From Notamacropus eugenii (lineage: Eukaryota > Chordata > Mammalia > Diprotodontia > Macropodidae): 64,000 nt of DNA. Within the stretch, counting starts at the first letter, position 1, and each line of letters begins with the position of its first letter. Where the stretch lies: assembly GCF_028372415.1 (NCBI RefSeq), contig NC_092879.1, positions 100,406,777-100,470,776 of the forward strand, written 5' to 3'. The position numbers and the translations under genes were made by a program. Below the pieces are notes generated by a model. That model did no database searches. It saw only the letters and a list, made by a program, of their open reading frames with translations, and was not told the origin of the DNA. Positions 23,039 to 32,630 of this stretch are shown here, piece after piece.

Positions 23039-26000
23039 TGAGGCATTGACTGCTGGTGGGGGAAGGCCCAGGAAAGGCCTCCTGAAGAAAGTTGTGCTTG
23101 AGCTGAGTCCTGAAGGAAACCAGGCATTTTCCTAGGAGGAGGTAAGGAGTGAGAACATTCCATGTATGGGCAATACATAGTGCAGAAGCAGAGGGGGCCA
23201 GTTTGTGAAAGGCTTCACATTTGGGGTGGGGTGGTGACAGACAAATCAGTACTTTCAGAGCGGAGCAGGAGATGGCCATTTGCAAACTGCCACAGACATG
23301 GAGAGTTGGCTCCTGTGCCATTTAGCCACCTTGTCTTTATTCTGTAACCTCGTGAGTTCAAAAGGGTCAGAGCTCCCGAGTCTTTTTGATTAAAGTCGAC
23401 TGGGAATAAGGGAAGGAGTCCCCTTCTACTTCATCGTCTATGGAGAAGATGAGCCACAAAGAAGACCGCTCCAAACCTGGCCTATTTGAACAGAAGACAC
23501 AGACCAGAAGCTGTCTAGATGGTGTGGGGCCTGGTCAGGAGCCCCCCAGTCGACTTTATAGTCATATGCAGTTGATGTAGCAGCCTCTAAAGAAAGTATA
23601 ACAATAACTGAGTGAATTGATTGAATCCAATTTTGTGTCTTGTAGAATTTGTTTTGTGTATGTAAAATAAATACTTGCTCCATACGGGGGAGGGGAGGCT
23701 ACTATAAGAAGACATATGCAGAAACAAGTTTAACAACAGACTGGATATATGAGGGGAGTGAGAGGGAGGATGGTACCAAAATCACAAACCTGAATGACTG
23801 GAGGGATGGTGGTACCCTCACTGCTGAAAGTAAAGGTAACCAGATAAACAGGAATTTTCAGAAGCTAAAAGGACGTCTGGTTCTAGATGTCTCAAAGGCA
23901 GTTCAGAGAGAGCTCAGGAGAGATACTGAGGCTGGATAGAAAGATTGGGAATCCTCTGAATAGAGATGACCATGAAAGCCATGGGAGCTGATGAGTTCAC
24001 CAAGCAGGAGAGTGATAACAAAAAGAGACCCATGGTCAGTGGGCAGGGCTTGGATGAAAATCCAGCAATGGAGAACTACGAGGAGGAGCGTGTCAGAGAG
24101 GCGAGAGGAGAAGTGTCATCAAAATGCAGAGAAGAAGAAATATCCCAAAAGATCGGGTGACTGACTGTGCAAAGCTGCAGAGAAGGCAAGAAGGATGGAG
24201 GGTGGACAAGGAGCTAGTGGATTTCACCAAAAACTTTGGAGAGAGCAGTTTGGGTAGAGTGACAAGGTCAAAAGCCAGAGTGTAGAAGGTTTTTTTTTAC
24301 AGTGGAGTGAGGAAAGGCAGCTTTTTCAAGGACTTTGGACAAAAAGGGAAAGAGAACTATAAGCTGACAAGCTAGTGACGATGGTAAGATCCAGTGAAAT
24401 GTTTTTAAGGATGGAGGAGACATGAGCATGTTTGTAATTAGCTAAGAAGGTACCAGTAAAAAGAGAGAGGCTGAAGATTAGAGAGTGGAGGCAGTGTGCT
24501 AAAGACAGAGAGAGGATGGTGAGCACACAGTGTGACTGCACTACCTCCTCATCAGAGACTGAAATGAAAAAGGAGACTGTGGGGAGATGGAGTCAGAAAG
24601 ATGTGAAATGAAAAGACAATGGCTTCTCTTCCCTTGGTTAACAACTTCTATTTCTTCCGTGAAGTACGAAGGGAGGGAAGAGCTGCTGTGGGACACTAGA
24701 GGGGAAAAGAGAAGGCTTGGAGCAGTTGCTCTGTTGAATAGGACAGTCACTTAGGGAATAACTGAAAACCTGTCTTGCTGTATGTAGTGAGGGCCCACCT
24801 GAAATTAACTGTTAAAAATTCATAATGGACCTAGTCCATATGTGGTCTTGTGATCTCCAGTTTTATTTAGCAACATGTGAGCAGGAGTGAAGAAGGCAAG
24901 GGGAGGCATCTAGGGTTAAGAGGCTGGCCAAGAGTGACCTGGTAAGAAAGCTGAATTCTTGATGAAAACTCCATGTGCCCAGCTCGGGAAGATGGGCAGC
25001 ACAGCTGAAGTTTTCACAGGCATTGCCGAGAAGTTTCCTGGAACAAAGGTCCATGAGGCTTTAAAGTTCTCCCTGCAAGCATGGGGGGGGCAGGCAAGGA
25101 AGGGGGGAGACAGCAATGACTTCCACTTTTTTCAATGAAAATGCAGGGTGATTCCAGTTCAGTAAAAATGTTGGCATAGCCTGGAGCTGCATTTGATGGG
25201 AGGTAGGAAGAGACCAGGAGGCTGATGGGGGCTGACCACTTTCCAGCAACCCAGTAACCCAATTATCTAGGCTCGTTGTTTTTTCAAATCTGAGTTAAAA
25301 TCAGGCTTCATCATCACATGTGGCTGGGCAGTAAGTAAGTCTACAGAGCGAAGGAGAGGAGAGTTTGCAACATGCAATGCAAAGGACATGACGGAAACTT
25401 CCATGACAAACTCCTGCTTTCTGCCCACCACAATTCGAAGAGTGGGAGTTTCCTATTGAATTTTTTTTCCTAGAAAAATGTTTCAGAGAAACCCTATCAG
25501 CACTAATTCTCATTCAAGCAACTTAATATGGGAAAAAAACCCAACCCCAAATCTAATCCTTTGCCACCATTTAGAAAACAATTTAATTCAACAAACAAAC
25601 AAAAATGCACCTATGGAAGGGGGCAGCTATGTGGCACAGTGGATAGAATGCAGGGCCTGGAGTCAGGAAGACCTGAGTTCAAATCAGGCGTCAGATACTT
25701 CCTAGCTGTGTGACCCTGGGCAAATCATCCCATCTGTAAAAAGAGCTGGAGAAGGAAATGGTAAACCTCTCTGGGATCTCTGCCAAGAAAACCCCAACTG
25801 GGGTCACACACGACTGAACAACTACAAATGTGCAAGGCTCGGTGTCTCGCACTAGGATCTCAAAGAGCTTATTGTCTACCGTGAGGATACAACGTGTCCA
25901 CAGAGAAGCGAACACAAGGTCAAGTGAGGAAGAAGAGAATACTCAGCTGAGAAAATCAGGGAGGACTTCCCAGAGGAAGCAGCGTGTGAGCTGGCCCTGA

Positions 26001-29000
26001 AAGGAAGTTTCCATTCTGGGAGGTAGAGGTAAGACAGGAGGAAATGAGATGTGGCTGGAAAGCAGTTCACTTGGCAAAGGCCTGATGGTTCAAATGACCC
26101 AAGTTCACTATGACACACTGACCCAGAAAGCCAAGGCAACCTTGGGCTCTCGCTGCTGGGATTGAGGAGGCAACATTCCTGCTGCCCCGTCTGGCACGCC
26201 TGCTTCCTGATTCCACAGTTTAGAAAGGACACTGAGAGGCTAGAAAATGTCCATTGGCAGGAAATCAGGATTGGAAAGAACCCTGAGTTCATGATGCCGC
26301 CTAAGTTTGGATTTGAAGAAACCAGGATAGGATCAGATGTGAAGAGGTGACTTAGGAAGCACAGCCTGAGGTGCGGGTGGGTGGCGACTGATGAGCCTGT
26401 GAGAACCAAAGGGTGACCTCCAAGGTCCCTGCCAACCCAGAGTCTGTACACATTCCATACTCTACCTGGAGGTAGCAGATGGAATACTGAACTCAGATGG
26501 GAGTCAGAAGGGAAGGGAGAAGATGAGCGCCTTCACCCAGGAAAGATTCCATGAACCCTCCCCGAGCGTTTCTACCCCTTGTCTCCTCGGAGTCTAACCA
26601 CACGGGGAACCATGTTGGACAAACGAGGAAGGCAAGACTCACAGAGGTGGGCCTGTCCAAGTCTACAAAGACAGAAGAACCCTAAGCTTCCTTACTCCAA
26701 GGGCGCCAGAGCCTGCTGCTTCCCAGTAAGTGTAGGGAGAGCCATGAAGCAAAAAGCATGACTTTTTGAGAAACTGGAAGAGCCTCCTGGAGGTGCTGGC
26801 AGTATTTGAGCGTGGTGGTCTTGAAACTAAAGGAAGATTCCAGCAGGCAGGATTGGGTCAAAAGGAGCAAGAAGAAGGACCCTGAGACGGGGCCCCAAGT
26901 GGAAGGAAGGCACCACAAAGAAATGGTCAATAAAAACAACTCCCACATACATACAGCCAACAACAGTGAGACTGACAGACAACACTGCCAGTTTGTGGGC
27001 AGTGGGTCACCAATCTTTCCCTTGCCTTCTGCTGTACCCAAAGGGTAGTCTTAGTACTGCCTCCTCCCAATCTCAGAGGTGCTCATGGGACTGGGAGAAA
27101 GGGGAAGCATTCATGAGTCTCCTCCTTTGAGGGAAACCAGAACTCATTCCCCCTCCTACAGAGGGTTCCTTGGCACGAAGAGCCCAGGCATTGGCACTCT
27201 CTGGGTTTCTCTGATGCCTCCAATTCCGACCTTGGGTGAAGGAAGTTTCCAAGACTGGGTTAAGTAAGCATGAGTTGCTGGTCAGCTGAGGCCGCTGCTT
27301 GGAGGTAAAGCAACAGTACCCATCCCTTTCCCCAACTCCTGCCTGCAGCATCTGGCAAAGTCCATGTTCCAAATGGGGCGCCTACTGCCACTAGGTTTTA
27401 CTGTTCACCTTTGGCTTCAGAGACTTCTAAATCTGGAGTCTGAGGAGTCAGTTTCCCATCCTTCTTCTGCCACTTTCTGTGGAGCCCAGTTTCCTCAACC
27501 ACAAAAAGAGAGGGTTGGGCAAGATATCCAAATCTACGCCCATGGCAGTGAATGAAGCTGAACGATGATTTTCATGATTTTGTTATTTTTATCCTTAAGA
27601 TGTGTTTAAAAAAGATGTGTTTAATAAATTCTTGATTCTGTTTCAATAAAACACAAACTAAGACATTTTGTTTTGGATAGATTGTTTCAGAAAGTGTGGG
27701 GAGCCATGACAATTTTTTATTTTACAAAAAGGGGTATCATATAAAAGGTGCAAATCGTTCCCAATGAGAACTGATTGAAAGAACAAGGTGACAGTAAATG
27801 AGGAATACCCTGGGGGTGAGGGAGGGGAGAAGGTCAGCCATCTTCAAGTTATTTCAACTTTTCCGCTGGGCTCTCAAGGACAGAACCAGGAAGGCAGAAG
27901 GGAGTTGGCAAGGTCACCTTACCTAACCCAGCTATCCTCAAAGCCAGGAGGCTCCCAGGGTTGGGGCTGCAGCCCAGACCTGTCCCTCAAGCCTGGATTG
28001 CTCTCTCTCTCCACATCCCTGCCTCAGCTCAAGTGGTCACAGTCTACATGAGCTCGTTCCTAACTGTCAAAATGCCAAAAAGTATTTGTCATGTGTCTGG
28101 TACATACCTATCTGTGAATATGGGCAGCTAGGTGGTGCAGTGGATAGAGCACCAGTGCAGGAGTCAGGAGAACCTGAGTTCAAATCTCACCTCAGACACT
28201 TAACACTAGCTGTGCAACCTTGGGCAAGTCACTTAACCCCAACTGCCTCATCCTGGGTCATCTCCAGTCATCCTGATGAATATCTGGTCACTGGATTCAG
28301 ATGGCTCTGGAGGAGAAGTGAGGCTGGTGACTTGCCCAGCCCTGCCTCACTCAAAACAAAGTCAAGTGCAAGTCATGTCATCATTTCTCTGATGCCATGG
28401 TCTTCTTCAGCAATGAAGGACGAACACACACACACATCTGTGAATATGGGCTCCCCCACTAAGAGAATAACTGAGATGATGCTGGAAAGATGCTGAGAGA
28501 TCCCGGAGGATGAGCCGTGAGAAAGGGACGTCACATTTCGGAATGGACTTTGGAGAAGACAGTTTTAGTGGAACGATTAGGTCAGAAGCCAGACTGCAGA
28601 AGATTCAGAAGAGAAGAAAGCGAGGGTCTGGCTGAGGAGGGGAGAGCTCATGGAGGGCAGCTAGCAGGGACAGTAGAACCAATCAAGAGCCTTGGACATG
28701 GATGCAGGGAAGGAGCTGGGAGATAGGAAGAAACAGAACATTAGAGAGAAATGATAATGGGGTGCGGGGTCCAGAAACAAAAGAATCCAATGAGGTGGCC
28801 GGTAGCACCATGGAGTCACGAAGTCCTGTCTCAGATACTTCTAAGCTGTGTGACCCTGGGCTAGTCACGTAAGCTCTGGCAGTTTCAGTTTTCTCAGTGG
28901 TAAAATGGGCATAATAGCAGCACTGAACTCACGAGGTTCTTGTGAGAATCAAATGAGGTTAACACCTCTAAAGTGCTGAGCACAGCACCTGGAACAAGGT

Positions 29001-32000
29001 GGGCATGACACAGAGCTGGAAGGGACCACAGTGCTAAGTATTGGGGATACCAAAGATAACCGTGACAGCCACTCCCCCCCAGCCCCAGGAGCTCCCACTC
29101 AGACAAGGAAGACAACACCGACTTTGTGTGAAATGAACATGGGTAAGGGAGTTTGAGGAGAGAGGGTAGAAGTCAGGTCTGGAAAGATAGCCAGCCTTCT
29201 CTGAGGCAGGGCTTTGCTCAAGGGCAGGGGAGGTGGGGGACTTACTGGGCGTGGGCTGGCCCTCTGGCATCTTCTTCCTGGCCCCAGGTGGGCTGTTAAC
29301 AGATAGAGGCCAATAGCCTGGGGCCCTGGGCTCCAGATTGAGTGACCTTTCCACTCAAGGGAATCATTCACAAAATCCTTTTCCTGGAAGCATTCCCTGG
29401 CTAAGGGCCTGACATTCTTTCTGAAAGACCCTGCCTTACTTGGCACGGAGTCTTTGGGAAGCTGCCGGACCAGTTTTCTTGGGCACCAACTGTCCCAAAT
29501 TTCCCTTGATCTTTGCCACCCAGCCCTCCAAACTTCTTCATGGCAGGCAGGTTCGTTTTAAAGTTATGAACCTAATCAAGCCATCTACTGTATGCCTCTG
29601 CACTACACTAGGAGGGGTACAAAGTATAGAAAAGAGATAGTCCTGGTCCCTGTCCTCATGCAGCTTCCAATTTAGTAGTTATAACCTAGAACCAAGGAAG
29701 TCTAGGGTCCTAATTATAGGATGATCATATGGGATAGGGGGATGGAATCAGGGAAGGTGGAATTGCAAGAGGGGATGAGTGTGTGGACTGGGGTGCTGGC
29801 TGTGTGAGTGCAGAGAAAGGGGCTGGCACCTCCCAGGATGTGGGAGAGGAGAGTGGAGACTAGAGGATGACTGAGGTGGTGAACACATCTACAAAGCTGG
29901 AAGGGTGGCGCTGCCCTAGAGAGAAATCAGGAGGGGTGGGATGCAGGAGCTAGGAGCAGTGAAATGCCGAGCTCCATTTTGGACCTGTTGAAGATGCTTA
30001 TGAGCACCTCAACAGAACAGGAATTCCAAACAGTTTGGGAATGTCTACTAGGCATCTGGTGATTGAAGACTGCTGCTCAGCAGAGACTGAAGAGACAAGC
30101 TGAGGAGGACAGGAGAGATGGAGGAGACCTGAACAAAACCACAACATGCTTGGGCTACTAGGGAGGGTCTGCCAAAAAAGCCACTACATATCAGTTTCTG
30201 CCCAACAGCTTCACGGCCTTCCCTAGAAGATGCAGACACAAATGGGCAATTACAGGAAGGGGGACGGGGAGAGAGAGGGAGAGAGAGAAGCTTAAGGACT
30301 GGGCTCCCAAAATAGAAAAGCAGAGGGCATTTAAGCCACCCAGAGATGCCCTGAAGGAAATGAACCCTCTATGGGGACCAGTCTGCTGGGGGGTCACACA
30401 GCACAACAAGTACCCAGAAAGATCCATCCTGTGCGAAGTCCTGAACTGGCTTTAAAATCATGTGATCATCGATCCAAATTCTCTGTCATCTCTGTCATTT
30501 TGTTTCTGTCTAGTGCTATGCAATCAGCTGGACCTGGGGGAATCCAAGGAGATCAGCTACTCTGGGCCTGAGCACAAAGTTCCAACCCTTGAAGCACCAG
30601 CTAACAGTCTAGCACAGTGCTGGGCACAGAGTAAGCACTACCGAAAGGCTGCTGGACAGACTGCCTGGTGGCAGAAGGCTTGTCTAACAGAAATGAAGAC
30701 CACAGGGCTCCCAACAATGAGCAGGCCTCCCATCTGCTGCTCTGGGCCCTCACAGTCCAGAGAGGAAGAAGCTTGAAAAGACTGTGATGAGATGTCCCAG
30801 CTAGGATCCTCAACCTGCCAGCAGCCCACTTGGGGCCAGGAAGAAGGCGCCAAAGGCCAGACACACTCACACACCTAGCAGCCCAGTGCCCGGCACACAG
30901 TAGGACTTCATTAAATGTTTACTGATTGAGTAAGATGCTCCAGGGAGGTACGGGGGCCTGGCTGCTGAAAAGTACTTGGTTGCATTCGGGCCTTTGGGGA
31001 TCAACTTTCCTGGTTTACAAGGCCATAGGGCCATGCTGTCTGGACCCCCCAGCCTTCACATGCTTCAGCCTTCAAGTGGTTTAACTCTAGAGCCTCACCC
31101 CAAGAATTTGAACCTGGCCCAGGAGAAGGCAGGAGCTTTGCTTTCTTTTGTCTAAACCATTTCATTTATTGGATCATTTAAGTATTTATAGACTTTGCCC
31201 CTCAGCATTCCCCAGTGGGCCTGCCTGAGAAGAGCCCACTGCTTCAGAGGCACCAAGAGGCTGAACACAGATGAAGGACAGAACCTGGCTGAGAGGAGGG
31301 GAAAGAGCAAAGTACTGGCAGAAGAAGCGGGCGAGGAGACAGCAGAATGACGGGGAAACCAAGGCACGCTGCCTCCTTGCTCCATTACCACCATTCCCAA
31401 TGTCTCTCCGCTGTCCTTAAGAGGATGTCAGTGTGGCACTGAGAGGACTAGAAGGGCAATGACTGAAGGGGCACCTGGGAGCCCAGGAGATCAATGGAAA
31501 GGAGAGAGAAGGGGGTAGGGGGCAGCAGGGAGGTGGGGAGAGGAAAAAGTCTCTAAAAATAAAGCTCTGAACGAGCTGTCTACAAAACAGCTTCCCACAT
31601 GCCCTGGAGTGCCACACCTGTGGGTGATTCTGACCCAAGACACGAGACATCACCTGTCTGGGGGGGTGGGCTGGAGCACTCAACCTGAATCCTTCCTGTC
31701 AGGTGCCCAGGTTGGGAACAAGGGCTCCGGGCTAGAAAAGACAGCTTTATTTTCACTCCTAATTCTACCAATGTTACCTTCTGGGGGCATGACTCTCCAC
31801 ACCTCTCTTTTCCCCTCAAGTAGGAAGTGGATTTCAGGCTTAGGCAAAGACAGAGAAAGGCACTATTAACACACAAGGAGACCAGTGGAAGGATCTCTTT
31901 GGGCAAGAACACGAGAGTTTCTGAGAGACCTTCTGACCAAAAAAGGTGGGCTCCCTTCTGTGGGGTCAGAAGCATATTGAAAGAAGAAAAAGAAATCTAG

Positions 32001-32630
32001 AAACACGAAAAGAACAGCAATTACCATTTTCATTGGGCCGCCTTCGCCATCCTGCATCCCGGGAAAGAAGAACTGCCTTATCGCTAGGCAGGCAGCTAGC
32101 AAAAGGCCCCATCACCCCCAACAGGTGACAAAGCCCAGTCAATGCTCAGTGTGGGGTGGTGGCAGCCCCACATGGCCTCCAACAGACCTTCTCATCCCCC
32201 ACCCACATGTACCTCCTTTTAGAGAGCCCTGAATGGTGAGCTCAGCAGCTCTGGGGCTGTGACTCAGTGATGCATGAACTGAAGAGGGGATCCCAGGCTT
32301 TCCCCTCAAATTGAACCAGCTTGTAAGGCCAGGGCTTTGAGCAGACTATTCAGTAATAGTGCCAACCACCCAGCAGGGTTCTGCAATCCCAGGACCAAGG
32401 TCACCGAAAAGTGCAGTGTCCGCCCCCAGAGCTCCGGGGAACCACGCCTGTTCAGCCACGAGAGGCTGTTCCTTGGCCCTCTGGGTCACCGAGGGGCCGA
32501 ATGGAAGCGTCTTACCGGACATAGAGAGATCTCTTCTCGCTGGTCCGAAGAGAGCCAGACCCCGAGCTCATGCTGCTGTTCATCATTTGTTCCCTTAGGT
32601 CGTGGATTTTGGATTCAAAGCGACTGTATT
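14582..32630 (-). CDS. DLG3: DLG3 (SAP102), 3' half: linker, SH3, hook, guanylate-kinase-like domain
   Basis: DLG3 is a membrane-associated guanylate kinase scaffold of the postsynaptic density that links NMDA receptors to signalling partners through PDZ, SH3 and GK-like domains. Twelve minus-strand exons are visible. In transcript order they lie at 32516-32630, 21949-22125, 21644-21719, 20797-20896 or 19128-19173, 17653-17694, 16882-16932, 16413-16514, 16020-16192, 15251-15360, 15071-15162 and 14582-14688. Every junction has GT donor and AG acceptor, and all phases join without a stop. DLG3 is preferred over DLG1, DLG2 and DLG4 because of paralogue-specific residues in the GK domain: [37 protein letters not shown] and the C-terminal SPEKL. 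The GK fold has LGPMKDR where active kinases have a P-loop, as expected for MAGUK binding domains. The PDZ1-3 exons and promoter lie beyond 64000. No frameshift is present. Confidence 0.96.
15071..15162 (-). CDS. DLG3: DLG3 exon: GK-like domain helical part
   Basis: A 92 nt exon encoding [19 protein letters not shown] and then [19 protein letters not shown] is distinctive for DLG3 among the four DLG paralogues. The acceptor GACAG is just above 15162 and the donor GTGAGA just below 15071. Confidence 0.95.
15251..15360 (-). CDS. DLG3: DLG3 exon: GK-like domain central strand
   Basis: A 110 nt exon encoding [17 protein letters not shown] and then [15 protein letters not shown]. It starts in phase 0 and ends with GT of a Val codon. 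YPVAVF and SVEALV differ from my memory of eutherian DLG3 by conservative Ile/Val/Met changes only. Confidence 0.95.
15551..15581. repeat. (TC)n run in DLG3 intron
   Basis: A short pure TC tract ending in CCAG. It sits in the intron between the exons at 15360 and 16020 and is not part of an exon. Confidence 0.85.
15695..15890 (+). repeat. 3' part of a marsupial SINE
   Basis: 15779-15870 (GGAGAAGTGAGGCTGGTGAC, CTCACTCAAATCCAAGTCAA, GTCAGGTCATCATTT) matches the second half of the complete SINE at 28126-28435. The tRNA-like head is missing. Confidence 0.7.
16020..16192 (-). CDS. DLG3: DLG3 exon: GK-like domain GMP-binding-like subdomain
   Basis: A 173 nt exon encoding [19 protein letters not shown] and later [15 protein letters not shown], ending SVRAVAER. 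These are the landmarks of the GMP-binding-like subdomain that binds phosphopeptides in MAGUKs. It ends on a codon boundary before GTGAGA. Confidence 0.96.
16413..16514 (-). CDS. DLG3: DLG3 exon: GK-like domain N-terminal part
   Basis: A 102 nt exon encoding [19 protein letters not shown] and then [15 protein letters not shown] and FPHK are DLG3-type residues. LGPMKDR replaces the ATP-binding P-loop of true guanylate kinases, consistent with a protein-binding, non-catalytic GK domain. Confidence 0.96.
16882..16932 (-). CDS. DLG3: DLG3 exon: linker leading to GK domain
   Basis: A 51 nt exon encoding [16 protein letters not shown], the strand that packs SH3 against GK in MAGUKs. The length is a multiple of three, with phase 1 on both sides. 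Donor GTAAG occupies 16877-16881 on the plus coordinates and acceptor TTACAG lies above 16932. Confidence 0.95.
17653..17694 (-). CDS. DLG3: DLG3 42 nt Ser-rich micro-exon
   Basis: A 42 nt exon encoding [13 protein letters not shown], bounded by acceptor TTGCAG and donor GTAAGT. Its length is a multiple of three, and skipping it would keep the frame, so it could be a cassette exon. The Ser/Asp/Glu-rich peptide is a likely phosphorylation-rich part of the SH3-GK linker; that role is inference. Confidence 0.94.
17695..19127 (-). other. DLG3: DLG3 intron without recognised repeat
   Basis: This 1.43 kb intron between hook exon B and the 42 nt exon shows no SINE or LINE that I can recognise. In a region this rich in transposons the lack of insertions around alternatively spliced exons could reflect regulatory sequence; that is inference. 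Confidence 0.4.
19128..19173 (-). CDS. DLG3: DLG3 alternative hook exon B (I3-like)
   Basis: A 46 nt exon (15 codons plus one base) encoding [15 protein letters not shown]. It starts in phase 0, so it can follow the exon ending at 21644 directly. Its last base A joins AG of the exon at 17694 to make Lys. I recognise the peptide as the DLG3 insert in the same place as the DLG1 I3 segment. Acceptor AATCAG and donor GTAAGT are good. It is the alternative to hook exon A. Confidence 0.92.
20340..20460 (+). repeat. MIR SINE fragment in DLG3 intron
   Basis: Has the order AGAGGACCTAGGGTCAATCC, CAGCTACTTACTCCCTGTGTG, CCTGAGCAAGCCTCTTC, as in the MIR core. It lies in the intron between hook exons A and B. 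Confidence 0.65.
20797..20896 (-). CDS. DLG3: DLG3 alternative hook exon A (I2-like, basic)
   Basis: A 100 nt exon (33 codons plus one base) encoding [19 protein letters not shown] followed by a Glu/Gln-rich tail. Acceptor CACAG and donor GTAAG are intact. It corresponds to the basic insert between SH3 and GK domains known from DLG-family splice forms. Its final base C joins AG of the 42 nt exon at 17694 to make Gln. Joined instead to the exon at 19173 it reaches a TGA after six codons, so the two hook exons should be mutually exclusive. Confidence 0.92.
21644..21719 (-). CDS. DLG3: DLG3 exon: SH3 end and start of hook region
   Basis: A 76 nt exon encoding [19 protein letters not shown] and ending ANR. 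It is the basic strand after the SH3 core, before the variable hook. It ends exactly on a codon boundary (AACAGG, donor GTAAGTAAGT). This decides which following exons keep the frame: both candidate hook exons start in phase 0. Confidence 0.95.
21949..22125 (-). CDS. DLG3: DLG3 exon: SH3 domain core
   Basis: This 177 nt exon carries the SH3 core. ALFDYD opens it, [10 protein letters not shown] follows, then [10 protein letters not shown] and IGVIPSKKR. The ALYDY-like and WW motifs are standard SH3 landmarks. The acceptor TCTAG lies just above 22125 and the donor GTGAGT just below 21949. The last two bases pair with the first base of the next exon to make Arg. Confidence 0.96.
22420..23330 (-). 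repeat. reversed L2 fragments
   Basis: Two L2 tails in reverse are visible. One starts near 22420 (CAGACCCTGCCCTTAAGAAGC) and a second at 22858-22935 (AGTAAGCACCTAATCATGCACC, GTCCCTGTCCTCAAGAAG). The second copy is interrupted by the TG/CG/CA repeat and then continues with GAAGGCCCAGGAAAGGCCTC. Confidence 0.65.
22961..23036. repeat. (TG)(CG)(CA) alternating purine-pyrimidine tract
   Basis: 76 bases run TG, then about 32 bases of pure CG, then CA, with perfect purine-pyrimidine alternation. The left TG and right CA arms are complementary, so the tract is also an inverted repeat. Confidence 0.97.
23392..23557. repeat. perfect 13 bp inverted repeat around 140 bp
   Basis: AAAGTCGACTGGG at 23392-23404 and its exact reverse complement CCCAGTCGACTTT at 23545-23557 enclose 140 bases. 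This could be the terminal repeats of a short non-autonomous DNA transposon, or chance. The interior has no open frame. Confidence 0.5.
23620..25300 (-). repeat. reversed L2 ORF2 region
   Basis: Plus-strand text such as GCCATGGGAGCTGATGAGTTC and GCATGTTTGTAATTAGC follows the order of an antisense L2 ORF2. The copy is decayed and covers most of this part of the 22126-32515 intron. Confidence 0.55.
25617..25830 (+). repeat. tRNA-derived SINE with RTE/BovB-like tail
   Basis: It starts GGGGCAGCTATGTGGCACAG and continues with the core (GGAGTCAGGAAGACCTGAG, TGTGTGACCCTGGGC). It ends with a segment resembling the RTE/BovB 3' end: GAGAAGGAAATGGTAAACC, then GGGGTCACACACGACTGAAC. A second copy is at 43640-43835. 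The chimeric head and tail fit marsupial SINEs that borrow RTE machinery. Confidence 0.85.
25830..26360 (-). repeat. reversed L2 fragment
   Basis: Shows GAGCTTATTGTCTACCGTGAG, GGGAGGACTTCCCAGAGGAAG, GAGCTGGCCCTGAAAGGAAG in the antisense L2 order. Confidence 0.55.
28110..28451 (+). mobile_element. complete marsupial SINE with exact 16 bp flanking duplication
   Basis: The element (28126-28435) starts GGCAGCTAGGTGGTGCAG, has a tRNA-derived core and a unique second half with GATGGCTCTGGAGGAGAAG, and ends in an ACA-rich tail. ATCTGTGAATATGGGC occurs identically at 28110-28125 and 28436-28451, the mark of L1-type target-primed insertion. A partial copy of the same family is at 15779-15870. Confidence 0.9.
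28480..30060. repeat. reversed L2 pieces with an embedded MIR
   Basis: 28500-28770 and 29030-30060 read as antisense L2 (for example GTCCTGGTCCCTGTCCTCATG at 29640). Between them 28795-29000 is a plus-strand MIR with GTGTGACCCTGGGCTAGTCAC and a GGTAAAATGGGCATAATAGC tail. Confidence 0.6.
30585..30935 (+). repeat. L2 3' ends
   Basis: Two L2 tails in plus orientation: CTAGCACAGTGCTGGGCACAG near 30610, and AGTGCCCGGCACACAGTAGG followed by ATTAAATGTTTACTGATTGA near 30900. Confidence 0.65.
30936..32515 (-). other. DLG3: DLG3 intron, nothing recognised
   Basis: About 1.6 kb just downstream of the linker exon. It shows purine-rich simple segments but no clear transposon, exon or RNA gene. Confidence 0.4.
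32516..32630 (-). CDS. DLG3: DLG3 exon: PDZ3-SH3 linker to first SH3 residue
   Basis: This 115 nt exon encodes [19 protein letters not shown], a Ser/Gly-rich stretch, and then RSLYVR leading into the SH3 domain. The acceptor on the minus strand is CCTCAG just above 32630 and the donor GTAAG occupies 32511-32515. It starts by completing a Glu codon and ends with two bases of Arg, which are completed by the first G of the exon at 22125. It is the most upstream DLG3 exon I can find in the window. Confidence 0.95.

Noticed and set aside
29245..29276. Minus-strand 32 bp segment between CCAG and GTAAGT that looks like a small exon ([10 protein letters not shown])
   Set aside because: It lies in reversed L2 sequence, and its inclusion between the DLG3 exons at 32516 and 22125 would shift the frame. 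No known DLG3 insert matches.
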